In this document: positions 11,723 through 22,729 of the stretch, one piece after another | Position numbering within the stretch: position 1 is the first letter of the stretch | How the letters are laid out: each line of letters starts with the position of its first letter | The notes under the pieces: model-generated | What the model was told of the DNA's origin: nothing | The model's database searches: none | Seen by the model: the letters and a program-made list of their open reading frames with translations, nothing else | NCBI RefSeq assembly: GCF_902686445.1 | Contig: NC_062213.1 | Coordinates: 56,741,268-56,805,267 of the forward strand | Reading direction: 5' to 3' | DNA: 64,000 nt | Origin: Sciurus carolinensis | Lineage: Eukaryota; Chordata; Mammalia; Rodentia; Sciuridae | Program-made: the position numbers and the translations under genes

Positions 11723-11955
11723 ATGATAGGTAGATGGTAGATAGAGATATATACATATAGAAAGATAAAGATACATGGTCTCTCTTCTTAGTTAGCATTA
11801 ATTACTGTATGCAGAATGAGGAAAATCAATTATTATATGCTAACAGAAATATATTATTCAAATGTTTTTGTTTCATCTCTAGGTGATCACATCTGCATCA
11901 CTATTTTATATATCTCTTACTGGTGGTGACTGGCAAGTGTGTGTCTCCAGTCTGA
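11351..11955. other. No gene; contains a (GA)n tract
   Basis: AT-rich DNA around the GA microsatellite at 11669-11718, followed by a TAGATAGA-rich stretch to about 11775. No other feature supported. Confidence 0.5.
11669..11718. repeat. (GA)n microsatellite
   Basis: About 50 bases of uninterrupted GA dinucleotides, followed by degenerate TAGA/GATA units. Confidence 0.97.
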
Positions 11956-12480
11956 CCTTTCCTCTGAACTCCAAGCTGCTATACCAACTTCCTTTCCACT
12001 CAACTTCTGTACCTGGGTGTCTAATAGGAATCTCTAGCCCAGGATGCCCAAAACTGACAGCATGATTACCATCCACAAATTTCTGATCCTCCCTCTGCCC
12101 CTAGTTTTCATACTTCAGTAAACATTGCTATAACTCATTGAGCTTATCTGGGGTGGGTAGTTGCTCTATACCCCTCTCTCTTCCTCAGTGCTCATTTCAA
12201 ATCAAGTGCTTCTGTGTCACTGTCAAAATATATCCTACATCTTACCATGTCTTAGTGAGTGTTTCCAATACCATTTCTTAACCCAGACCAAACTGAAATC
12301 ATTTTCTCACTGGTGTTTACTCTTGACACCTGTGTAGCAACCAGATGGACAAACAATAATCAGATCATGAGAGTCTATACCGCAACTGCAGTTATTTCCC
12401 AACTTGCACATGATTAATGCCCTGGTGATTCCTACAACCTTTCTGGAATCATTGGTGTTTTGCTACCCTCACTTCCCTAA
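11956..12480 (+). mobile_element. L2-like ancient repeat, internal part
   Basis: The series 'CTCCAAGCTGCTATACCAACTTCC', 'GGTGTCTAATAGGAATCTC', 'CAAAATATATCC' and 'ATCAGATCATGAGAG' follows the order of an old mammalian L2-type element. The block 12048-12137 is closely repeated at 12769-12855. Confidence 0.5.
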
Positions 12481-12768
12481 GTAACTCTGTTCCGGGTCAC
12501 TAGACCTCTTTCTGGGAAAGTTCCAAGCACGTTCCTGGCACAAGATCTTTAGGATTTCTGCTCCTTTTTCCCTCCCACATTCTCCAGGGTGAGACCTCAT
12601 TAATATTTCACCTCACAGGGCACATCTCTAGAGCAAATACTTACTTCCTGGTAAACTTTTTCTGTTTATTATTTCTTTCATAGGTTATTTTATATTAAAA
12701 ATTTTAATATATGACAGATGAATTTTAACAAATTCTAACAAAATAAAACCTGATAGGCCTTCATTATT

Positions 12769-12855
12769 TCCCAAACTGACAGTCTGATTCCCATCCACAA
12801 ATTTCTGATCCTCTCTCTGCCCCTGCTTTTCAACTTCAATAACTGCTGTTGTACC
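12769..12855 (+). repeat. Local duplicate of 12048-12137
   Basis: Shares 'CATCCACAAATTTCTGATCCT' plus flanks ('CCCAAA-CTGACAG', 'TCTCTGCCCCT', 'TTTTCA') with 12048-12137, about nine bases in ten identical by eye and in the same orientation, offset 721 bases. Confidence 0.85.
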
Positions 12856-13159
12856 TTCAAGATCTGAGGAACCCTGGATAATCAGTGCAGCTTCAGGGTC
12901 TGTGGAGAGTAAATGTGAAAGGGTGCAATGACCATGGACCCTTGGGAAGTGAAGATGCAGTATGTATACTTGGTACTGGGAATGGTAGACAAGTTACCAG
13001 ACAAAAATAATTCTTGCCCTTAATGAATGATTAAATCATTGTTATGTCCTAATACATTATTCAACTCAGTTTCTTATGGCATATAGCATTTTTTGGTGTT
13101 CTTTTTTTGCTTTGTGTTTTTCCCTTCAAACTTCTTGATTTCTTAACATTTTCCTAGTG

Positions 13160-13560
13160 TCCTATTTGAGAAAGTACAATATTGCATTTTGAGGCTTTTC
13201 CTGCATGAAAGCCAAATACCCAAAGATCAGCAAATATTTTCTAGTACCTTTTATAGGAAAGCTATTAGATAAGCAGGAGACACAAACTAAATAAGAAAAC
13301 AGACAAATTCTTTATGTGTCCATTTATATCAGGTGCCCAAAGTTGTCAAAACCCAAACAAAGTAGAATGGGGAGTGCCTGGGGCTGGGGGCCAAGGGCAG
13401 TGGGGAGTTTTTATTTAATAGGTTCAGAGTTTGAAATTTGCACTACAACATGAATGTATTTAGTGCTACAGAATTGTGCACTTAAGAATGGTTAAACAAT
13501 AAATTTTATGTCATGTACATATTCCTATAATAAAAAGAAACTAAATGAGGGATTATCTCT
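13160..13560 (+). mobile_element. Old L1 3' end; first part duplicated at 14068-14300
   Basis: 'GTAGAATGGGGAGTGCCTGGGGCTGGGGGCC' followed by 'GTTCAGAGTTTGAAATTTGC', 'GTGCACTTAAGAATGGTTAAA' and a terminal A/T tail follows the 3' end of ancient L1s. The upstream part (13160-13390) aligns with 14068-14300. Confidence 0.6.
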
Positions 13561-14067
13561 GCTCTCAAAGAACTGCTAATCTAGTTAGCTTGATGCATAA
13601 ATAAATTTGTCAGTTTATGGATAAGGCCTAAGAACTTTGGTGATTTACGGGTCAGGGTGGGATCCTGGTGAAAAGTACTGTGGTCACTTTGGTCAGTTCT
13701 AACTGGGCCAGTGTTGTACTGATTTGGAAGCCACAGCCTTGGCTCAAAAATGGAAGTGTCCACTAAATCAAGAAACTCAATTCCGTTAAATGTGTCTTTA
13801 CCAAAATGAGTCAGCAAAATTTTTTTGGAGGTTAGTTCTCTGTTCAGCAAAAAGAGAATGCTGAGCTTTGCCCAGTAAATGATGCTCATAGTGTTTGTGG
13901 AATGCTGACAGAGTTGGAAACTGTGCTCTTGCTGTTTTGAGAGGTCCTGGATCTCTGCTCCATGTTTCCTAGCACGATCCTGTAGTTCACATAGACTGGT
14001 GCTGAGTAGGCTTCCGACTGTCTGTGAATGTGGAAAGCCTCAGGGAAGAATTCTATCAGGCCCTGAT
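13561..14067. other. No gene or recognised repeat
   Basis: Unique-looking sequence between the two related blocks. The open frame of 102 codons on the minus strand at 13581-13889 has no recognisable domain. Confidence 0.4.
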
Positions 14068-14300
14068 TGCTTTGTTTGAGATGTTTTGCACTTTGAGACT
14101 TTTCTCAGAGGAAACCCAAATACCCAAATGATTTATATCAGCAAATATTTCTGAGTATCTCTTGAGAAAAGTTATTGTTCCTGATTAAGTAGGAGATACA
14201 AACTAAATCAGAGAAAGAACAAGTTTTGTGTGAGTCAGTTTATATGAGGTGTCTAAAGTCATCAAACATAAGGTAGAATGGGGAGTGTCAGGGGCAGAGG
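14068..14300 (+). repeat. Diverged local duplicate of 13160-13390
   Basis: The shared order is 'TTTGAG...CTTTT', 'CCAAATACCCAAA', 'ATCAGCAAATATTT', 'GGAGA(C/T)ACAAACTAAAT', 'TTTATAT(C/G)AGGTG', 'GTAGAATGGGGAGTG'. Same orientation, offset about 900 bases. Clearly homologous but well diverged. Confidence 0.75.
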
Positions 14301-14494
14301 AAGACCCTCATATTGTATAAAATTAGTTGAGGCAGAGGGCTTTGCAAAACTTATCAGAAAAGAAGACTCTAGATTATTGTCTAACCATGTCAGGATTACT
14401 ATAAATACCTAAGAAAGGAAAAATAAGAGCAGAAAGGGGTGAGGGTGAAATAAATATTTTTGTGGGAGATTAGACTAACATGGGAGAAATACTA

Positions 14495-15000
14495 ACAAGT
14501 TATTGTACTTTGGATCTGAAATGTCACCAAAGGCTTATGTGTTGTGGACTTGGTCCCCACCCAGTGCAGTCATGTTCAGAGGTGGAACTTTGGGAAGGTG
14601 ATTGGATCATGAGAGCTCTGATCTCATTGATGGATTAATCCATTAATGGGTTTATAATTGAATGGATTATTGGGAGGTGGTGCAAACTATAGGAGGGAAG
14701 TCCTAGTTGGAAGAGGTAAGTCACTGGGGCATGATTTTGAATGGTACATTTAGGTTTGTTTTGTACCTGGATCATTTTTTTTCCCTCTCTCTTTCTGTTT
14801 CTTGGCCACCATCATGCAAACAGTTCTGCTCCACCATGAATTCTTGCCCATGATATTCTGCCTCATCAAAGACCCAAAGTGATGGAACCAAGTGACCACA
14901 GACTGAAACTCCTGAAACCATGAGTCAAAATAAATCTTTATTCTCCTAAGTTGATTTTCTCAGGTATTTTGTCACAGTAACCAAAACCTGACTAACATAA
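14495..15000 (+). mobile_element. MaLR-type solo LTR (second subfamily)
   Basis: Begins 'TTGTACTTTGGATCTGAAATGTCACC', continues with 'GGTGGAACTTTGGGAAGGTGATTGGATCATGAGAG', 'GAACCAAGTGACCACAGACTGAAAC' and 'AAATAAATCTTTATTCTCC', and ends 'CAGTAACCAAAACCTGACTAACATAA'. This is the canonical MaLR LTR order with the polyadenylation signal near 14929. No internal region adjoins it. Confidence 0.8.
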
Positions 15001-15029
15001 AGGCAGATGGTCAGGTTCCACCAGGATAG

Positions 15030-15095
15030 ATTCTAATTCAATAGCATTTTGGGGATGTCTAGGAATCTTTGCTTTTAAGAAGAATTCCAGGTTCT
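15030..15095 (+). mobile_element. MER5-like hAT remnant (fragment)
   Basis: 'GATTCTAATTCAATAGCATTTTGGGGATGTCTAGGAATCTTTGC' matches the middle of MER5 (GATTCTGATTCAGTAGG-TCTGGGGTGGGGCCTGAGAATTTGC). Short and decayed. Confidence 0.45.
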
Positions 15096-15589
15096 TTTGC
15101 AGAAAATTTTAAACAGGATAAACTCTATCAGCTTGAACAGAACCTGAAGCAATAGGATCTCTTGGCAACCAAGATAACAGCAACTTTGAATCTTTAGGTC
15201 CTCACTAAGCTCCACTACTGGAAAGGAAGTGCCCACTCTCTTTACAAGCTGCAATTGCAGTGGGTCAGTAAAGTACTTCATTTCATTTGGATCACTAGAT
15301 CAGGGACACCTGACTGACTTTTTATTAAACAGTGGCTTATTAAGCAGTTGTCTATTATGTCTTGGATAATTAGTGGAATTAATAGGTTCTTTCAGCATCA
15401 TTGAAACCATGACTTTAATCTCTGTTTCTTGACTTGTATTAAGTAAAAATAATTTAAAATTATAGGTAAGATAACTGAAGGGTTTTAGAAGACAGTATAA
15501 TATAGAAAAAAAAAAAACAGGTAGAACTAGGACTGAATATATTGTCTTCTTCACTTCTGTTTTGTGGTACCATTACCACTACAACTACA
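15096..15589. other. No gene or recognised repeat
   Basis: Nothing beyond short chance open frames and an A12-like run near 15508-15518. Confidence 0.45.
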
Positions 15590-15779
15590 ACCTTTTATCA
15601 CCTCCCATTTTTTGAGTACTATTACATACAAGACATTATTCGATATACAAAACCATACTTCTAGATTGAAGTTTCCAGGCTTTTTTTTTTTTTTTTAAAT
15701 AGATGAACTGATGCTCAGAGAAGTGAAGTGGCTTGCCCAAAGATCACAAAGCTTATCAAGTATAAAAAGGATCAATGCT
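15590..15779 (-). mobile_element. MIR SINE, antisense, interrupted by a younger SINE
   Basis: 'TTTTTTGAGTACTATTACATACAAGACATTATTCG' and 'GATGAACTGATGCTCAGAGAAGTGAAGTGGCTTGCCCAAAGATCACAAAGC' are the reverse of the MIR core. A T15-like run near 15680-15695 expands it. The B1-dID SINE at 15780-15981 inserted at its 3' edge. Confidence 0.8.
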
Positions 15780-15981
15780 GTCCAGCACGGTAGCACAAAC
15801 CTGTAATCCCAGCAGCTTGGGAGGCTGAGGCAAGATGATGGTGGGTTCAAAGCCACCCTCAGAAACAGTGAAGTGCTAAGCAACTCAGTTAGACCCTGTC
15901 TCTAAATAAAATACAAAATAGGGTTGAGGATGTGGCTCTGTGGTCAAATGCCCCTGAGTTTAATCCCTGGTACCTACCCAA
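15780..15981 (+). mobile_element. B1-dID SINE, near full length, with target-site duplication
   Basis: The 7SL-like left half ('CACAAACCTGTAATCCCAGCAGCTTGGGAGGCTGAGGCAAGATGATGG', 'GCAACTCAGTTAGACCCTGTCTCTAAATAAAATACAAAATA') joins the ID-like right half ('GGGTTGAGGATGTGGCTCTGTGGTC', 'CCTGAGTTTAATCCCTGGTACC') and an A-run. Perfect 16-base duplications 'AAAAAGGATCAATGCT' flank it (15764-15779 and 15982-15997), proving L1-type retrotransposition. This element is the main evidence for a squirrel-family genome. Confidence 0.95.
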
Positions 15982-15997
15982 AAAAAGGATCAATGCT

Positions 15998-16718
15998 TTA
16001 TCCTGAAAAACAATGGACTCCCCCCACCCTTTCTAGCTAGATGATGTTTGCATAATTCACCATCTGCATTTTAATTTGCTTATTTTCTAAGTGGAAATAG
16101 TACCTCTCCTGGTGCCATGATGAAGATTAACTAAGATAGTGACTTATTTGTAGGTTATTGAGATACTTTAGTACCCCATAGCATGGCTGATGTGCTAGGT
16201 TTTTCCCTAACAGTCGTTTTCTAGGTTTATTTTTTTTCATAGCACATAAAAGAAATGTTCACTTGTTCATAGCTTTTCAGAGTTCACCCACTCACCTCCC
16301 CAGTGCTTCCACATCTTGCTCCTAAGTACGATCATCTACCAATGAGATGAAGGCAGACGCATGGGCAACCACAGTTTTCCTTCCACAGAAAATCGCTGCA
16401 GAGTGCTCTTCTTCCACTTCCTCCCAGCTACTTTCTCCTGTAGGACCTGTGTAGGGAAGGTAGAGCAATGGTAAGAAAGGAGAGCCTAGGTCTGAGGACC
16501 TCTTGAAGAAGTGCTGTGTACCAGCCTTAGCCATCTCCAGTGCCTCACGTGAGAGAAGTAAACTTTCCCCTTCTTCAAACTCCTGAATAGTAAATGTATA
16601 TGATAAGGATTCTAAATTATATAATACTGCAATGTTTTATATGAAATTGTGTTAGATATCACAATGTTATGCATTTTTATAATACATTACCTGCTACATA
16701 TCATGAAGATGTATGCAC
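15998..16718. other. No gene or recognised repeat
   Basis: Includes a slightly GC-richer patch at about 16270-16550 with a 70-codon minus-strand open frame but no recognisable domain. Remainder AT-rich. Confidence 0.4.
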
Positions 16719-17013
16719 ACAGGTGATCCTCTGCTTATGATGGTTGAATTTATACTTTTTTGACTTTATAAGGGTGTGGAAATGACAAATTCTGATCTTT
16801 TCCTGGGCTGGTGGTATGCTGTACCATGCTGGGCAGCAGCAGCAGTGACTGCATCTCCCCGGCCACATGATCAGGAGGGGAAGTTGCAGGTACTATACTG
16901 CTAAGTTGATGTTCCATAGGTCAAGTGCACTAGGGGCATTTTCAGCTTATGGTATTTTCAGCTTACCATGGGTTTATCAGGACTTAACCCCAGTCTAAGT
17001 CAAGGAACATCTG
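16719..17013 (+). mobile_element. Tigger/mariner-like nonautonomous DNA transposon
   Basis: Ends 'CAGGTGATCCTCTGCTTATGATGG' and, in reverse complement, 'CAGATGTTCCTTGACTTAGACTGG' form imperfect terminal inverted repeats (17 of 24 positions by eye). The 3' end is followed by TA. The interior shares 'CTTTTCCTGGGCTGG', 'GGGCAGCAGCAGCAGTGA' and 'GCATTTTCAGCTTATGG' with 4157-4480. Confidence 0.75.
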
Positions 17014-17479
17014 TATATCTACATACGTGGCAGGAGAGAGAGTTGTTCTGAAGGGAATATGTATGTATTTCCTACTGTCCATCTCTGGAGGAGAGCCCTT
17101 AGAATACATGTCATTTAGAAATTAATTTCTCTGTTGATATGATATTATTTTCTCTAGCATTGACACATTAAGGTTTATGAGTAGCATACTTTATAAAAAT
17201 TCTAAATAGTCAGTTATCATTCTTTGAACATCCACTAAATGATAGTCATTTATCTCACAAAGTTCAAAATTTTACCGTAAGTTAAGTATTATTTTTCACT
17301 TTACGTCTCTATTGAAAAAAGAGGCTATAACCACTAATAGATTTATATAAAATCACATTTTTCTAAAATATCTGAAATACATTTTCTAGTCTTTATAATA
17401 TTTGGCTCTTTTATTTCTCTGAAATATTCATTATTTTATAGTATTACATTGATTTTATTTAAGTATCTCTCCAAATCAT
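17014..17479. other. No gene or recognised repeat
   Basis: Strongly AT-rich unique-looking DNA. Confidence 0.45.
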
Positions 17480-17690
17480 CACTTAGCCCTCCACTAAGCT
17501 CCATTTTCTTCTAACACTTAGCATCCCTATATTATATATTAATAGCTAACTGGTTTATTATGTGTCTTTATGCTCTAGAAAGGAAAGTACATGAGAATAG
17601 TGACTCTGTCCATTTGCTTTCCTGCCGTTTCATAAGCACCAAAAGGAGTTTGTGCATAAAAATATCTGCTGGATAAATCAATTAATAAAA
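17480..17690 (+). mobile_element. L2 LINE 3' end
   Basis: 'GCTCTAGAAAGGAAAGTACATGAGAATAGTGACTCTGTCC' and 'ATATCTGCTGGATAAATCAATTAAT' follow the L2 terminal order (ACTAGACTGTAAGCTCC-ATGAGGGCAGGGAC... TGTTGAATGAATGA). Confidence 0.65.
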
Positions 17691-17875
17691 GGACAAAAAC
17701 AGAATTTGAACCTCAGGTTTTCTCTACAGACACATTGCTCACAGAATAAGAATTCTTATTATGCCAAGAAAAGGGTAAATTTTGGATTTAGATCCTTTCA
17801 GGACCAGGAAGAATATTATAGTAGTAAATGCTAGCCTTGGTAACATTTAAGCCCTAAATAATTCCAAGAGGTTTA

Positions 17876-18130
17876 ACACTGTGGAAGTTTATTTATTGCT
17901 CGATGACTCTTTAATGTGACTGCTTAGCAGCAGACATCTATAAAGTGATTCAGGTTGGAGGCTCCTTCCAATTTGGGTTTCTACTCTCCTCCAGGACTTC
18001 AATGTCCTTTGACAAGGTTAAAGGGGGAGAGTAGTTTGCATGAGACTTCCAGTCTCAGAGGAACTGTACATCACTTCCTCCCACAACCACTAACCAGATA
18101 TGCCTACAAAGGGGGCTAGAAAATATATTG
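17876..18130 (+). mobile_element. Ancient interspersed repeat, family not resolved
   Basis: 'TTTATTTATTGCTCGATGACTC' near the start and 'GTACATCACTTCCTCCCACAACCACTAACCAG...AAAGGGGGCTAGAAAATAT' at the end follow a common old mammalian repeat order that I recognise but cannot name securely. Confidence 0.45.
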
Positions 18131-19340
18131 TAGGTGTACACTAAACAACAACAATAAAAAAGAAGCAGCAGAATACATTTAATTAAAACTCAAGTCTGCC
18201 CCAGATGACATTGGATTGCAAATATACATCATATAATTTTGCAAGGCTATGACTGGTTGGAATCTATTAAAACTTCCTTGTATGTCCCATAACTCCAGCT
18301 ACATGCTTATAGCATACATAAATAAATAACTAGATCACAAGAGAAGTTTTGGTGAGGGCCACCTATACCACCTTTATCCATCTGCAAATACTTTCTAATG
18401 CCTGTCGCCATTTGCCTACTTTTCATTAAATCAAATTATTTGAATTAATTAATGAACACAAAAATTTCCCTCGACTTCTTTAACCACAGAAGTGAACAGC
18501 TTTGAATGGTTTTCAAGTGTCTGTGACCATTATTTTTGTTCCTCCTTGAGGGGAGATGTCTGTTAACTACCTTTTCCTTCAGGAGTGATAGTCAAGATTA
18601 AAGGAAAAGTAGAATTTAGTTTAGTAAAACACTACATATGTCTGAATGAAAAACTAAGCAATTGAACAATAACCTTATGTCACATTAGGGAGAGTCAGAG
18701 AAGGAAATGAGAGAGGGGTATATAGGAAGTGATCTCCACTATTTTAGTTCTGGTTGGTTGATAGATTTTGGAGTATTTTTTATAGTATGAAAAGTAAATG
18801 AATAAATAAACAAATAAAATGGGGCCATAGATTGGAAAATATTACCTTAAGAACCAAGGATTAAAATGAATTTAATTTTTATTTATCTGCATTACAAGCA
18901 TTGTGCACAATGCTCAAACATTTGGTTTAATTGGTTTATGGAGAAATTTATTTGTTCACTTAAACAAATAAAAATGTTGCTTGAAATGCATATACAAAGA
19001 ATTAAATATTTTATTTTTTGGAAAATTTCTTTTTATAGACAGCAGTCTATTTTTTATTTATGATTAAAGATGTGATCTTTCATTTACTCTTGAACAATGT
19101 AAATGTCTTTTTCTTTTCCTGTTCCACCTCATACTATTACACCTTTATATTAGCATATCTTCACTGAGACAGTTTACTAAATACAGAAAGCATTCATAAT
19201 CATTCCCAAAGCTAATCATTTCAATTCATGTGGGATTCCCTGCTATGAGGCATAATAATAAATGTGCTTCTTACCCACGTACCTGTTACATTTTACTCTT
19301 CCCTAAATTGTTCAGTTTTATTTCAACACTTCACTCTACT
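18131..19340. other. No gene or recognised repeat
   Basis: AT-rich sequence; open frames (for example 18866-19063) are low-complexity and unrecognised. Confidence 0.5.
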
Positions 19341-19429
19341 TATGTATGATTTATCAAAATGTATAAATGCATTCTACTGTCATGTACAACTAATTAGAAT
19401 AAATAAAAATTTAAAAATAAACAAAAAAA
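19341..19429 (+). mobile_element. L1 3' tail, severely 5'-truncated
   Basis: 'TTATCAAAATGTATAAATGC', 'TTCTACTGTCATGTACAACTAATTAGAATAAATAAAA' and an A-rich tail follow the 3' terminus of rodent L1. Under 100 bases, so no ORF2 sequence is included. Confidence 0.65.
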
Positions 19430-19893
19430 GAGTTTTGTTGAAATACTGGTTTGCGAAGTAGTCAAAACATCAAACAAAAGTAACATGGTAAATAAAACCA
19501 GATTTTATCAGTGCATATTTTGACTTTGCTGCCTAATGTTTCCTTGGAGTGGCTACTTCTTCCCACAACTTTTACATTCATTTACAGTGGGAATAAAGCC
19601 TGTCTGGAATTCTGTAGATCTGATTTATAATAGCAATAGATTGTATATCACAGGGTAAGTATGTTTCAGGGTTGGCCCCAAAGAGACTTCTGTAATATGT
19701 CATTATTTTTCTATTTTATAGAACAAGTTTGATTTTATATTCCTTCTTCCCTTCCTTCTCATTTTCTCTTTCATTTCATACCTATTCATTGACCTTATTT
19801 TTTTCCCTCTCCTCTGTTATTATAATTATGCAATTATTATAATAATTTGGTCTTTGTTATTTTCAAACCTCTTTAAATGGGTTCTAAGAAGAC

Positions 19894-20066
19894 ATTTTTT
19901 TTGGTACTGGAGATTTAACCCAAGGGCGCCTCACCACTGAGTTAAATCCCCAGCCCTTTTTAAAAACAATTTTTAGTTTTTATTTTGAGACAGGGCCTCA
20001 TTAAGTTGCTGAGGCCAGTCTTGAACTTGCAATCCTCCTGCCTCAGCTTCCTGAGTTTCTGGGTGT
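19894..20066 (-). mobile_element. B1-dID SINE, antisense
   Basis: Reverse-strand order T-tail, 'GGTACTGGAGATTTAACCCAAGGGCGCCTCACCACTGAG', 'AAATCCCCAGCCC', 'GAGACAGGGCCTCATTAAGTTGCTGAGG' and 'GCAATCCTCCTGCCTCAGC'. The part that normally holds the 7SL A-box region is shortened at the 3' side. Flanking 'AGAAGACATTT' / 'AGAAGATGTTT' may be the target-site duplication. Confidence 0.9.
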
Positions 20067-20073
20067 GCCACCA

Positions 20074-21811
20074 AGAGAAGATGTTTATAGACATTTGTTT
20101 CCAAGGATTTACTACTAAGAAAGTCACCCTGGTTTTTCATTCAGAGAACAGGTCAATTAACATCACTTGAGAAAAACTGAGTTTGTCTAGTAATGGATCA
20201 AATTATACTACGAGGATCTTGATTCAACTAAGGTCAAGTGGGGTAGGTCATGAATGTTCACTGAGTTTTACAAGTGACTTTCTTGTTATGTTTTAGTTCT
20301 CGCTTATATGTGTGTATCTGTTGTGTGCTGTGGAGTTTGTTTGGTTGCTAGTGTTGGTTATGCCCTTCCTTAGCCAGAAATATCATTTACTATTTTATCG
20401 TCATTTGAATCAACCATAAAATTATAGAGTTGAGTTGGATCTTTTAAGGTCATTTTGTTTGAGAGTCCTGTAGTTCTTCACAAAGTTAATCTTTTCTTAT
20501 TTTCATGTTTTAGTTTCTGAGGAGTTGTGTGTTGGTGTAATTGAAATGTTGATTCCCGACTGTTACATTGAGGCTTTGTAAAGCTCTTCCTAAAGCACAC
20601 ATCTAGCTGAAGTTCTCTTAATAAATCTGTATTGTTTTGTGGTTATGGATTTTCACCAAGTATCTTTATGTTTTGGTATAGGATAGTAAAAATCTCTAAG
20701 AGCAAAAAGCTGAATAATACTGTATTTTTATTTTTCTAATGGAAACAAATGATATGGAAATGTGCCCAGCAGTTCTCTGAAAGAATAGAAGGGGAAAATA
20801 TGTACAATTATCATTGAGAGGGAGCTGCACAGGATCTCCTCAGAGAGGAAATAGCCAAGCACAAACATAATCACTTAGCCGGATGACATGAAATGCACAT
20901 AGACTTTTAACGCCACAGGAATCATTTGAAGGCTGGAAGTTGTCAGGCTTAATGGCTCTAAGTGACTAGGTGAGAGCAAACTCCCTGAACCAGGTGAAAT
21001 GGCTTCACAGTCACATTTCTCTCTGATACTTCATGTTTGATAGGCAGACAAGGTTGTTTCCTCTGAGGAAACTAAGAAGCTCCATTCCTCGGACTGAAAG
21101 CCATCAGGTTAGAGTGTGACATTTAAAGATGTAAACCCAGTGGAGAAATGTAAATTAGAAAACAAATGTGCTGAAGGATGAGATCCAGCATGTCCACCCG
21201 ATTCATCAGAAGAGAATCCTTTGACTGTAATTGAATGCCATCAGTGGGTGACGAGGAAAAGGAACTGAGGTCTGGTCAGAGAGACTAAATAAAAAACAAA
21301 AATCCGAGCTTTGTGGAGGCAACAAATAATCTAGGAAGGGGGACAGATTTTTTTGACACCAACATGAAAGAAACTGTTTAAATTAAAATACAGTTTCTGT
21401 TGTATGTCTAGTAGGGTACACAGAATTTATTTCTTTTATGAAATCCTAATTTCTCTTTCTCCTCCCACAGTATTGGTAGAAGCCATTAGCCACGACTGAG
21501 AAAAAGTCTTTCATTTTGGTTCAATCCGAAGTCATTTTTTGCAATAAGCATAATTAGATTATAATATAGAAGGCAGCTCAATGAGTTGATCAAGGTGATA
21601 ATCTTATGTAAATATCACCCAGATAAAGAAGTAGAACAGTACCAGCATAAGAGAAAGACTCCTCAGGCATCTTCCAGGCATAAAATTCCTCCCCTTTGCT
21701 CTCAGGTATTGACTGACTTCTAATAGATTTTGCTGATTTTTTAACTCAACATTATATTCAATTCATATGGATCGTTATATGTAGTAGTTATTTTATTTCC
21801 TCTAATATTCC
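20074..21811. other. Repeat-poor island; possible conserved non-coding DNA
   Basis: No transposon recognised over about 1.7 kb. The segment 20760-21340 is more balanced in base composition, with purine-rich and homeodomain-like motifs but no open frame. No promoter or exon could be defended. AT-rich DNA lies on both sides. Confidence 0.3.
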
Positions 21812-22246
21812 TTTTATGGTTTGGATGTGAGGTGTCCCCCAAAAGCTCATGTGTGAGACAGTGTAAGAAGGTTCAGAAGAGAAATTATTAGGTTATAGCC
21901 TTAACCTAATCAGTGGATTATCCCCTGAAGGGATTAACTGAGTGGTAAATGGAGACAGGTGGGGTGTGGCTGGAGAAAGTGGTTCAATGGGGGCATGGCT
22001 ATGGGGTATATATTTTGTATCTGGAGAGTGGAGTCTCTTTCTCTGCTTTCTGATCTCATGTGAGCTGCTTCCCTCTGCCACATACTCCACCATGATATTC
22101 AGTCTCACCTCAGGCCCCAAAAAATGGAGCCAGCCTTCTATGAACTAGGACCTCAGAAACCGTGAACCCTCAAATAAACTTTTACTCCTTTAAAATTGTT
22201 CTGGTCACATATTTTAGTCACAGAAGTGAAATAGTTGACTAAACTG
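21812..22246 (+). mobile_element. MaLR-type solo LTR with 5-bp target duplication
   Basis: The order 'ATGGTTTGGATGTGAGGTGTCCCCC', 'AAGGGATTAACTGAGTGGTAA', 'GTGTGGCTGGAG', 'GTATATATTTTGT' (TATA-like), 'AAATAAACTTTTACTCC' (polyadenylation signal) and 'GTTGACTAAAC' is a complete LTR without an internal region. The 5-bp repeat ATTCC flanks it (21807-21811 and 22247-22251). It is a close relative of 29610-30043 (almost identical length) and of the antisense copies at 1178 and 61640. Confidence 0.88.
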
Positions 22247-22329
22247 ATTCCCTTTTATGACTATCACAACCTATTCATTTTAACATTGATAAACTTTTGG
22301 GCTGCTTCAACTATGACCCTCTATGATGT

Positions 22330-22690
22330 GGCTGTCACAATTCTACACATTTTACATGTGGGCTTTGCCATGTGGCTTTTAGAGTTCCCTCACAGTATAG
22401 AGCTGTGTCCCAAGAGGGAAGAAGTAGAAGCAGCTGGACACTCTTCATACCTAACCTTGGGAATTTCAGAACATCACCTCTACACCCCATTTTTCAATGC
22501 ATTTGTAGGTTCAGCCAGAATTCAAAGGGAGAGGAGTTTCCCAACTTGTGTGTGAAGAGGAAGAAAGAAATATTTGAGACAATTGCACCACAAAAGTCTT
22601 CTTTAAACTGTATTCTGCTTCTTAGCCACTCAACCATCCCACAGAGTACTCAAAGGCCTCACAGAAGAAAGTGGTGACCAATCTTCTCTT
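22330..22690. other. Possible ancient interspersed repeat, unresolved
   Basis: 'GGCTTTTAGAGTTCCCTCACAG', 'ATCACCTCTACACCCC' and 'GTTCAGCCAGAATTCAAAGGG' resemble an old mammalian LTR or hAT repeat (…CAGCCCAGATTCAAGGGG…). Two overlapping open frames of about 100 codons cross it and encode nothing recognisable. Confidence 0.35.
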
Positions 22691-22729
22691 GGAGTCTTAG
22701 CAGCTCAAGTTCTCATTTGCCTTCAAATA

